The position numbers and the translations under genes were made by a program. This document shows, in pieces, positions 8,269 to 15,020 of a stretch of 64,000 nucleotides of DNA. The notes under the pieces are model-generated. The model ran no database searches. It saw only the letters and a program-made list of their open reading frames with translations, and was not told the origin of the DNA. The stretch's first letter is position 1. Each line of letters opens with the position of its first letter. The DNA is from VRUE01 sp963715455 (lineage in GTDB: Bacteria > Actinomycetota > Thermoleophilia > Solirubrobacterales > 70-9). The DNA is taken from positions 248,001 to 312,000 of the forward strand of contig OY970245.1 in assembly GCA_963715455.1 (NCBI GenBank), written 5' to 3'.

Positions 8269-10506
8269 AGCGGTTGCCTTGGCCCGTTTCCGTTTCCGGG
8301 TCGCGGTCGCGGTTTTGTCCTCATCGCCCTCGGGCAGCGGCTGCTTGGCCATCGCTTCCTTGGCGGCTTTGGCGGCTTCGCGTTCGGCGCGGCGTTTCTT
8401 CATCTCCTGCATCGACTCGCAGTCGTCGTTGAGGCAGAGGTTCCAGGGACGGCCGCGGAAGGGCTGCACCTTGAGCCGCGGCGTCTGCTCGCAGATCGAG
8501 CAGCGTTCCTCGAGCTTGAAGACGTCGCCGCGCTGGGGCAGCGGGAAGGTCTGGTCGCAGGACTCGGGGTCGTCGAGGGTCCAGCCGCTGCAGCCGACGA
8601 AGCGCTTGCCCGATTTTTTCGCGCGGATGATGCGCAGCATGTTGGGCGAGCCGTCCTCCTTGGTGCGGCCGGCCTCTTCGCAGACCTTGCAGGGACCGAG
8701 GATGCGGTCCTCGTCCATCCCCTTCCAGACGACTTTGGCCAGGTCTTCGCGACTCGCGTCGATCTCGGTCCAGGTGTTGTGCAGCAGTTCGCGGCTGTCG
8801 CCGACGACCGAGTCCTTGGTCATCTCGCCGGCGGCGATCTGGTCCATCTCGGCCTCGAGCTGCGCGGTCATCTCCGGCGTCGCCATGCGCGGCACGTATT
8901 TTTTGAAGGCCTCGTACATGGCGATCCCGGTCTCCGTGGGAATCGGCGGGTTGCCATAGACGTAGCCGCGATCGAAGAGCTTCTTGATGATGTCGGCACG
9001 GGTCGCCTTGGTGCCCAGACCGCGCTCCTCCATCATCTCGACCAGCTTCGCCTGCGAGATCCGCGACGGCGGCTGGGTCTCCTTGTCGAGGATCCAGGGC
9101 TCGCCGTCGAGCTCCAGGCTCTGGCCCTCCGCCAGCGCCGGGATCTCCTCGTCGGAGGAGCGCGCGTAGGTGTAGATGCCGGCGAAGCCGGGGTCGACGA
9201 CGACCGAGCCGCGCACGAAGTAGGTCTGCGAGCCGGCCTCGATGTCGGCGCGCGTGGACTCGGTGATCATCGGCGGGCTGAAGGTGGCGAGGAAGCGGCG
9301 CACGACCAGTTCGTAGACGCGCTTCTTGGGGCCGTCGCCGAGAGCGCCGGGATGGATCGCCTGGGTCGGGTAGATCGGCGGGTGGTCGGTGGTCTCTTTC
9401 TTGCCGCGGGTGGGCTTCAGCTCGCCGTCGAGCAGGCCGGCGGCGGCGGAGAACTCCTTGACCCGCACCAGCGAGGTGACCAGCTCGCGCAGCGGCAGCG
9501 AGACCGGGTAGACCGTGTTGTCGGTACGCGGGTAGGAGATGAAGCCGTCCATGTAGAGGTCCTCGGCGAGCCGCATCGCGGCGGCAGGAGTGATGCCGAG
9601 GCGGCTGGAGGCGTCGGTGGTGAAGGCGGTCGTGTTGTAGGGAGTGGGCGGCTTGCGCGTGTTCTTGCGCGCCGTCACCGACTTGACCGTGCCGGGACCA
9701 GCGGTGCCGGCGAACGCCGTGTCGGCCTCCGCTTTCTCCCAGAACTTGTCGGTCTCGTGGTGAGCCTCGAAGCTGCCATCGGGGTGCTGGAATTTGGCGA
9801 ACAGTTCCCAGAAGGGTTTGGCGACGTGGGCGCGGCGCTCCATCTCGCGCTCGACGATCAGGCCCAGGGTGGGGCTCTGCACGCGGCCGACCGAGAGGAA
9901 GTTGGAGCCGAAGCGGCGGGTCGAGAGCGAGACGGCGCGGGTCAGGGTGGCGCCCCAGAGCAGGTCGATGTCCTGGCGGGCGGCGCCGGCGTTGGCCAGT
10001 GGGTAGGAGAGCTCGTCGAGCTCGTTGAAGGCGCGCTCGATCTCCTCTTTGGTCAGCGCCGAGTAGCGCGCCCGCTGCACGCGCAGCGTGCCGGCCTTGG
10101 TTTCCTCGCGCGTGCCCAGCTCGGGATTCGAGTCAAGCATCTCCTCCAGCGCCTCGAGGCCGATCAGCTCGCCCTCGCGGTCGAAGTCGGTGGCGATCAC
10201 CAGCTCGTCGGCTTCTTTGGCGACTTTGCGGATCGCCTTGACGACGTTCTTGTCGGTCGGCTCCTTGATCAGCTCGGCGTCGATCAGGTCGTGCAGATCG
10301 GTTTTCTGCCAGTTCGAGTAGCCCTCGGGGAAGGCCGGGCCGAGCACGTGGCCCTTGAGGCCGATCGTGCGGTGCTGGGCGCCACCCTCGTCGGTCCACG
10401 TGTAGAAGGGGACTTTGAAAGTTTTGTCGCTGGAGGCGCTGCCCTTGCTGAGGAAGGTCGCGATCTTCTCGGCGCTGTTGTTCTTCTCGGTGACGATCAG
10501 CCGCAT
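8263..10506 (-). CDS. topA: type IA DNA topoisomerase I (archaeal-type)
   Basis: 747 residues. Toprim signatures: N-terminal MRLIVTEKN in place of the usual bacterial KLVIVESPAKA, the catalytic DFDREGELIG at about 105-115, and SVGRVQSPTLGLIVERE. The active-site Tyr is in FISYPRTDN near residue 323. The C-terminal 150 residues carry zinc-ribbon Cys sets (CKVCEEAG, CSICEQT, CLNDDC) and a Lys/Arg-rich tail. The enzyme relaxes negatively supercoiled DNA. N-terminal wording such as HRTIGLKGHVLGPAFPEGY is typical of archaeal topoisomerase I rather than bacterial TopA. It probably heads a topA-tmk-holB transcript. Confidence 0.93.
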   Translation of the reverse strand: MRLIVTEKNNSAEKIATFLSKGSASSDKTFKVPFYTWTDEGGAQHRTIGLKGHVLGPAFPEGYSNWQKTDLHDLIDAELIKEPTDKNVVKAIRKVAKEADELVIATDFDREGELIGLEALEEMLDSNPELGTREETKAGTLRVQRARYSALTKEEIERAFNELDELSYPLANAGAARQDIDLLWGATLTRAVSLSTRRFGSNFLSVGRVQSPTLGLIVEREMERRAHVAKPFWELFAKFQHPDGSFEAHHETDKFWEKAEADTAFAGTAGPGTVKSVTARKNTRKPPTPYNTTAFTTDASSRLGITPAAAMRLAEDLYMDGFISYPRTDNTVYPVSLPLRELVTSLVRVKEFSAAAGLLDGELKPTRGKKETTDHPPIYPTQAIHPGALGDGPKKRVYELVVRRFLATFSPPMITESTRADIEAGSQTYFVRGSVVVDPGFAGIYTYARSSDEEIPALAEGQSLELDGEPWILDKETQPPSRISQAKLVEMMEERGLGTKATRADIIKKLFDRGYVYGNPPIPTETGIAMYEAFKKYVPRMATPEMTAQLEAEMDQIAAGEMTKDSVVGDSRELLHNTWTEIDASREDLAKVVWKGMDEDRILGPCKVCEEAGRTKEDGSPNMLRIIRAKKSGKRFVGCSGWTLDDPESCDQTFPLPQRGDVFKLEERCSICEQTPRLKVQPFRGRPWNLCLNDDCESMQEMKKRRAEREAAKAAKEAMAKQPLPEGDEDKTATATRKRKRAKATAK

Positions 10507-10549
10507 GGGGCGGCGAGGGTAGCAGGGGCGCTCGGCGACCCCGAAACGG

Positions 10550-10600
10550 CGCCGACGGGACCGAAAGCGGTCTATATCTCCACTTTGCGGCCCGTCGGCG
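10550..10600. repeat. stem-loop element in the topA/epimerase divergent gap
   Basis: Perfect 10-bp stem CGCCGACGGG / CCCGTCGGCG, continued by CCGAAAG / CTTTGCGG with one bulge, around a loop with TCTATATCTCC. It lies between two divergent gene starts, so it is not a terminator. Confidence 0.7.
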
Positions 10601-10629
10601 GGGGTTTGGGCTTAGGATCGCGACCGCGG

Positions 10630-11562
10630 ATGAGGACTTTGGTGACAGGCGGGGCCGGCTTCATTGGCTCGAACTTGGTCGATGCGCTGCTCGCGCGTGG
10701 CGACGAGGTGGTCGTCGTCGACGACCTCTCCACCGGCCGGCGCGAGAACCTCGATGGGGCCCTGGCGAACGGCGCGACGCTGATCGAGGCCGACATCCGC
10801 GACCGCGCGGCGCTCGAGCAGCTCGCCGGGCGCGAACGCCCCGAGGCGGTCTTCCACCTGGCGGCGCAGATCGACGTGCGCAAGTCGATCGCCGACCCCG
10901 CCTTCGACGCCGCGATCAACGTCGGCGGCACCGCCAACGTGCTGGAGGCGGCGCGGGCGGCGGAGGCGCGACGCATCGTCTTCGTCTCCACCGGCGGCGC
11001 CATCTACGGTGAGGGTGAGGGCCAACAGCTGCCGCTACCCGAGACCGCGCCGCTGGCGCCCGAGGCCCCCTACGGCCAGAGCAAGTACGCGGCCGAGGGC
11101 TACCTGGGTCTCTACGAACGGCTCTACGGACTCTCCGGCGTGAGCCTGCGGCTGGGCAACGTCTACGGGCCGCGCCAGGACCCACTCGGCGAGGCAGGCG
11201 TGATCGCGATCTTCTGCGGGCGACTGCGCGGGGGAGAACGGCCGACTGTCTTCGGTGACGGCACCCAGACACGCGACTACATATATGTGGGCGACGTGGT
11301 AGCGGCGGCCACGGCGGCAGCTGAGTCAGAGGCGACCGGGCCAATCAACATCGGCACTGGGATCGAGACCGACGTCTTGGAGCTGGCCCGGCTGCTGGGC
11401 GAGCTGGACGGCGCCGAGAGCTTCGAGCCCGAGTTCGACCCGCCGCGCACCGGCGAGGTGCAGCGCATCTCGATCGATCCAACCCGCGCCGAGCGTGAGC
11501 TGGACTGGAAGGCGCAGACCGCTCTCGAAGACGGCCTGCGCCTCACCCTCGACTCGATCTAG
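10630..11562 (+). CDS. NAD-dependent epimerase/dehydratase (UDP-glucose 4-epimerase-like)
   Basis: 310 residues from the ATG at 10630; the much longer open frame upstream is antisense to topA and not real. An extended SDR: TGGAGFIGSNLVDALL binds NAD, VVDDLSTGRRENL follows strand 2, and the catalytic pair is in PYGQSK (Tyr-x3-Lys) near residue 144. The family interconverts UDP-glucose and UDP-galactose or acts on related nucleotide sugars for envelope polysaccharides. The substrate cannot be fixed from sequence alone. It is divergent from topA and followed 24 bases later by the siroheme gene. Confidence 0.85.
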   Translation: MRTLVTGGAGFIGSNLVDALLARGDEVVVVDDLSTGRRENLDGALANGATLIEADIRDRAALEQLAGRERPEAVFHLAAQIDVRKSIADPAFDAAINVGGTANVLEAARAAEARRIVFVSTGGAIYGEGEGQQLPLPETAPLAPEAPYGQSKYAAEGYLGLYERLYGLSGVSLRLGNVYGPRQDPLGEAGVIAIFCGRLRGGERPTVFGDGTQTRDYIYVGDVVAAATAAAESEATGPINIGTGIETDVLELARLLGELDGAESFEPEFDPPRTGEVQRISIDPTRAERELDWKAQTALEDGLRLTLDSI

Positions 11563-11586
11563 CGCCGCATCACTAACCTTTCCCCT

Positions 11587-12333
11587 ATGCCCGCTCAGGC
11601 CTATGCCGGCAAGGAGTGCGTCTGCCAGCTGCGCAAGGGGATCTGCGACCAGTCGTGCGTGCGCGACATGCTGGAGACCCCCTTCTACATCGCCTGCCTG
11701 AAGCTCAAGGGGCGGCGCTGCTTGGTGGTCGGCGGCGGCGACATCGGCCTGGAGAAGGTCGAGGGCCTGCTCGCCTGCGACGCCGACGTGACGCTGATCG
11801 CGCCGCTCGCCCACCCCGAGCTGGAGAGCCTCGCGGCGGAGGGCTCGATCGCGTGGGAGAAGCGCGCCTACGCCGGGTCGGCCGACCTCGAGGGCGTCTT
11901 CATGGCGATCGCTTCCACCGACGACACCGAGGTCAACATCGAGGTCTACGACGACGCCGAGCAGCGGGCGATGCTGGTCAACATCGTCGATGTGCCGCCA
12001 CTCTGCAACTTCATCCTGCCGGCGATCGTGCGCACTGGCCCGCTGGCGATCGCGATCTCCACGGCCGGCGCCTCCCCCGCCCTGGCGAAGCGCATGAAGC
12101 GCGAGATCGCCGAGCTCTTCGGCGAGGAGTATGCGCGCCTCGCCGTGATCCTCAACGACGCCCGCGGCTGGGCCAAGGGGACGCTGCCCACCTATCAGGA
12201 CCGCAAGGAGTTCTTCGAGGGGATCGTCAACGGCGACCCCGATCCGGTGGCGCTGATCCGCGACGGGCTCGAGCCCGAGCTGCTGGCCCTGATCGAGGCC
12301 GCCAAAGAGCGCGCTGCCGCGGCGTTCGCCTAG
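11587..12333 (+). CDS. precorrin-2 dehydrogenase / siroheme synthase N-domain (CysG-N/Met8-like)
   Basis: 248 residues. After an unusual Cys-rich leader (KECVCQLRKGICDQSC) the family core begins at FYIACLKLKGRRCLVVGGGDIG, the NAD-binding strand-loop of CysG N-domains, then IAPLAHPELESLA, AIASTDDTEVN and the substrate segment LCNFILPAIVRTGPLAIAIS. It should oxidise precorrin-2 to sirohydrochlorin with NAD, on the way to siroheme. The Cys-rich leader with C-x-C-x6-C-x3-C spacing is not part of the textbook family. It converges on the MarR gene; a 21-bp perfect hairpin joins the two stop codons. Confidence 0.8.
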   Translation: MPAQAYAGKECVCQLRKGICDQSCVRDMLETPFYIACLKLKGRRCLVVGGGDIGLEKVEGLLACDADVTLIAPLAHPELESLAAEGSIAWEKRAYAGSADLEGVFMAIASTDDTEVNIEVYDDAEQRAMLVNIVDVPPLCNFILPAIVRTGPLAIAISTAGASPALAKRMKREIAELFGEEYARLAVILNDARGWAKGTLPTYQDRKEFFEGIVNGDPDPVALIRDGLEPELLALIEAAKERAAAAFA

Positions 12334-12378
12334 GTGGGACGACTTATCCGTCTATTTGACGGATAAGTCGTCCCACCT
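12332..12378. repeat. perfect 21-bp stem-loop between convergent genes
   Basis: Arms 12332-12352 and 12358-12378 match over all 21 bp, loop TATTT. It starts within the stop codon of the siroheme gene and ends in the stop codon of the MarR gene, so it may act as a two-way terminator, although no U-tract is present. The run GTGGGACGACTTATCCGTC is found again in the nuoH-nuoI element at 44422-44440. Confidence 0.9.
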
Positions 12379-12863
12379 CACTCGGCACCGCAGGCGGAGA
12401 CGCGGACGCGCTCCAGCGTCTCGCGCAGGGCGTCGGCCTCAGCGGCACTGAGCTGCGCGGCGAAGGCGACCTTGAGCTCGGCGACGACGACCGGGCGCAT
12501 CTCGGCGAGCAGGCTGTTGCCGGCCGGCGTCAGCGTGGCGTAGCTGACCCGGCGATCGGTCTCGCAGAAGGTCCGTTCCAGCAGCCCTGCCTTGACCAAA
12601 CGGTCGACCAGCTTGGTGAGGCCGCCGCGAGTGATGACCAGCGCCTCGGCCAGGTCCCCCATCTTCAGCCGCTCCTCCGGCGCCTCGGCGAGCGTGGCCA
12701 GCACCTCATACCAAGGCAGCGGTGGGAAGTCGGCGCTCGCCAGCGCTTCCTGTAGGCGCCCGGAGATCGCCGCGTGGGTGCGAGTCAGGGCTCCCCAGGC
12801 CTCACCGTGGGCGGTGCGGGCTGGCTTCGTCGCTGTCGCCTGCGTGTTCACGCCTCCGATCAT
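12378..12863 (-). CDS. MarR-family transcriptional regulator
   Basis: 161 residues from the ATG at 12863; a TTG at 12887 would start inside the operator. The winged helix is clear: LAEALVITRGGLTKLVDRLV is the recognition region and RTFCETDRRVSYATLTPAG is the wing. The single Cys in the wing (FCETD) could be redox-sensitive, but this is speculation. It is divergent from the YceI and FMN-reductase genes, with two inverted repeats in the 107-bp gap, so it most likely represses itself and that pair. Confidence 0.9.
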   Translation of the reverse strand: MIGGVNTQATATKPARTAHGEAWGALTRTHAAISGRLQEALASADFPPLPWYEVLATLAEAPEERLKMGDLAEALVITRGGLTKLVDRLVKAGLLERTFCETDRRVSYATLTPAGNSLLAEMRPVVVAELKVAFAAQLSAAEADALRETLERVRVSACGAE

Positions 12864-12875
12864 CGCAGATGAATG

Positions 12876-12902
12876 TTGTCCTGACAATAGTTGTATTTAC
12901 AA
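12876..12902. promoter_or_regulatory. twin MarR-type operator
   Basis: Two 12-bp perfect inverted repeats, TTGTCCTGACAA (12876-12887) and TTGTATTTACAA (12891-12902), centres 15 bp apart. Short TTG/CAA palindromes are the usual target of MarR dimers. The position between marR and the YceI gene makes this the likely site for the neighbouring regulator. Confidence 0.7.
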
Positions 12903-12918
12903 GTATTTCTGCTAAGAT
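12891..12918 (+). promoter_or_regulatory. probable promoter of the YceI gene
   Basis: TTGTAT (12891-12896) and TAAGAT (12913-12918) are spaced 16 bp, fitting a sigma-70-type promoter. The -35 box falls inside the second operator repeat, so bound MarR would block it. The YceI gene starts 53 bases downstream, with GAGAGGG as ribosome site. Confidence 0.55.
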
Positions 12919-12970
12919 GGTTTCTGTGTCAATCATTGATCTGACAACGAACTACAGAGAGGGCCGAGCA

Positions 12971-13522
12971 ATGAGCACCCAGACCATCAAGCAGGAGATC
13001 CCGGCCGGCACCTATGCAGTGGACCCGGTCCACTCTTCAGTCACCTTCACGGTCGTCCACAACGGCGTGGCGACCTTCCGCAGTGGCTTCGAGTCCTACG
13101 AGGCGCGGCTCACGGGCGGCGATGAGCCAAGGCTCGAGGGCTCTGTCGAGGTGGACAGCATCCGCATCGACGATGGGCAGCTCAAGGGCCACCTGCTCTC
13201 CCCCGAGTTCTTCGATGCCGAGCGGCAGCCACGGCTGCGCTTCAACTCCAGTGAGCTGAGCGTGGCGGACGACGGCTCCGCGACCCTGCGCGGCGAGCTC
13301 GAGATCCGCGGCGAGACGCGCGAGGTCGAGGCACAGGGCAAGTTCGGCCAGCTCGGCGCCGACCTCGCCGGCAAGGCCCGCGTCGGCCTCTCCCTCGCGG
13401 CAAGCGTCGACCGGCGCAGCTTCGGGCTCGACTGGAACGCCGAGCTGCCCGGTGGCGGCGTGGCGCTCGAGTACGAGGTGGAGATCGCGGTCGAGCTGGA
13501 GCTGGTCGAGGAGGCCGAGTAG
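12971..13522 (+). CDS. YceI-family lipid-binding-like protein
   Basis: 183 residues from the ATG at 12971, preceded by GAGAGGG. The YceI core is plain: GTYAVDPVHSSVTFTVVHNG at the start, HLLSPEFFDAERQPRLRF in the middle (usual H-L-x-S-x-D-F-F-D), and LRGELEIRGETREV. YceI proteins are lipocalin-like barrels that bind isoprenoid lipids; many are exported but this one has no signal peptide, so it is probably cytosolic. It shares the MarR-controlled promoter with the FMN reductase two bases downstream, a stress-type pairing. Confidence 0.88.
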   Translation: MSTQTIKQEIPAGTYAVDPVHSSVTFTVVHNGVATFRSGFESYEARLTGGDEPRLEGSVEVDSIRIDDGQLKGHLLSPEFFDAERQPRLRFNSSELSVADDGSATLRGELEIRGETREVEAQGKFGQLGADLAGKARVGLSLAASVDRRSFGLDWNAELPGGGVALEYEVEIAVELELVEEAE

Positions 13523-13524
13523 CG

Positions 13525-14087
13525 ATGCGCGTGCTCGGCATCTCCGGCAGCCTGCGCCGCGGCTCGCTGAACAGCGCCCTGCTGCGGGCGGCAGCTGAGC
13601 GGCTGCCCGCCGGGGCGGAGCTGGTCGAGCTCGAGCGGCTGCGCGACGTGCCGCCCTATGACGAGGACGTCGATGCCGAGGCGACGCCGGCGGTGGTCGC
13701 AGCGCTGCGCGAGGCGGTACGGGACGCCGACGCGGTGTTGATCGCCACGCCGGAGTACAACCACTCGCTGCCGGGACAGCTGAAGAACGTCCTCGACTGG
13801 GTCTCCCGGCCGGCTGGCCAAAGCGCCCTCAACGGCAAGCCGGCCGCGGCAATCGGCGCCTCGACCGGAATGTTCGGCGCGGTCTGGGCGCAGGCCGAGC
13901 TGCGCAAGGTGCTCGGCGCGATGGGTGGCCGCGTGGTCGAGGCCGAGCTGCCCATCGGCCACGCCAAGGAGCTACTCGTCGGCGACCATCTCGAGCTCTC
14001 CCCCAGCAGTCCGACCAGCTCGAGGAGCTGCTCGCCGAGCTGGTTGCTGCCGCCGAGCGCGAGGCCGAGGTTCCGGTTGCGGCCTAG
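13525..14087 (+). CDS. NADPH-dependent FMN reductase (flavodoxin-like), frameshifted near the C-terminus
   Basis: Begins two bases after the YceI stop. The flavodoxin-like core (GISGSLRRGSLNSALL, FMN loop; ATPEYNHSLPGQLKNVLDW, the family signature; GASTGMFG) is complete to about residue 158. At a run of five C (14000-14004) the frame changes. Restoring one base gives the natural ending QQSDQLEELLAELVAAAER and a TAG at 14085; unrepaired, the frame runs into an Arg-rich tail antisense to the next gene. Either a sequencing slip or a real frameshift. Members reduce FMN or quinones with NADPH. Confidence 0.8.
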
Positions 14088-14839
14088 GCGGCCGGCAGGG
14101 CGAAGAAGGCGACGGCGGCGAAGTGGGCGGCGGCGGCGGCGATGACGAGTAGGTGGAAGACCTCGTGGTAGCCGAAGACACGGGGGTTGGGATTCGGCCG
14201 CTGGATCGCGTAGACGACAGCGCCGGCGGTGTAGAGCAGGCCGCCGGCGGCGACCAACAGTGTGCCGGCGACGCCCATCTCCCCCCAGAGGCCCGGGAAG
14301 GCGATGGCAGCCACCCAGCCCAGCGAGAGGTAGATCAGTGCCGCAACCCACTTGGGGTGGTCGATCCAGACCATCTCGACCAGCGCACCGGCGAGCGCCC
14401 CAGCCCAAACGACGACGAGGATCGCGTCGGCGAGCGGCCCGTCGAGGACGAGCAGGGCGAAGGGCGTGTAGGTGCCGGCGATGAGGAAGAAGATCATCGA
14501 GTGATCGAGGCGCCGCATCCAGCGGCGCACGTCGGGCCGGGTCCAGTTGACCCGGTGGTAGAGCGCGCTGGTGCCGAGCAGGGCGGAGAGGCTGACCGCG
14601 TAGATGGCGACGGCGAGCGTCGCCTCGGGGGTCTTGGCGGCGACGATCAGGGCGGCGCCGAGGAAGAGTGAGACGAAGAAGGCCCACTCGTGCGAGACGC
14701 CGCGCAGCTTCGGCTTGACCGCGGCGATCGCCTCGCTGGCTGCGTCCTTGGCCGCCGTGGCTCGTTCCTCGACCGCGTCGCGGGTGGCGGCGGCTCGCTC
14801 GCCCATCCGCTCCGCGCCCCTACGCAGATCGTCGACCAT
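14084..14839 (-). CDS. hemolysin III / PAQR-family integral membrane protein
   Basis: 251 residues from the ATG at 14839. An Ala/Glu-rich amphipathic leader of about 45 residues precedes seven membrane helices. Conserved family features are the Ser and His in SALYHR, the Asp-His in RLDHSMIFFLIAGTY and the late FGYHEVFHLLV; these polar residues are proposed to bind zinc in PAQR proteins. The biochemical role in bacteria is not established; the hemolysin name is historical. It converges with the FMN-reductase gene, stop codons overlapping. Confidence 0.85.
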   Translation of the reverse strand: MVDDLRRGAERMGERAAATRDAVEERATAAKDAASEAIAAVKPKLRGVSHEWAFFVSLFLGAALIVAAKTPEATLAVAIYAVSLSALLGTSALYHRVNWTRPDVRRWMRRLDHSMIFFLIAGTYTPFALLVLDGPLADAILVVVWAGALAGALVEMVWIDHPKWVAALIYLSLGWVAAIAFPGLWGEMGVAGTLLVAAGGLLYTAGAVVYAIQRPNPNPRVFGYHEVFHLLVIAAAAAHFAAVAFFALPAA

Positions 14840-14881
14840 GCACACAGGGTACCCCCAGCTCTTTCTGCCGAGATTGCGGAG

Positions 14882-14887
14882 TTGACA
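14882..14887 (+). promoter_or_regulatory. candidate -35 box upstream of nrdJ
   Basis: A perfect TTGACA lies 134 bases before the nrdJ start. No -10 of good quality sits at 16-18 bp; the A/T-rich AATTGCAATAGAT downstream is a possible partner at longer spacing. The rest of the leader shows no cobalamin riboswitch box that I can recognise. Confidence 0.3.
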
Positions 14888-15020
14888 CCATGTGGAAGCA
14901 AACGAATTGCAATAGATCTTTCGCAGTCGTGCGTAGGACGCATGGTTTTCATGCGATTCCGTCCGCGCCAAAGGCAATCCTGGGAAGTCCCCCTGAAAGT
15001 CGCGCGAGAGGAGAAGTTTG

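Noticed and set aside
8164..10629. Very long open frame continuing upstream of the epimerase start, and many other long antisense frames
   Set aside because: They mirror topA, nuo and other strongly supported genes. GC-rich DNA with G/C at third positions leaves antisense frames open. The epimerase signature begins only at 10630.
14840..15020. Cobalamin riboswitch or NrdR boxes upstream of nrdJ
   Set aside because: No B12-box-like sequence or paired NrdR 16-mers could be recognised in the 180-bp leader.
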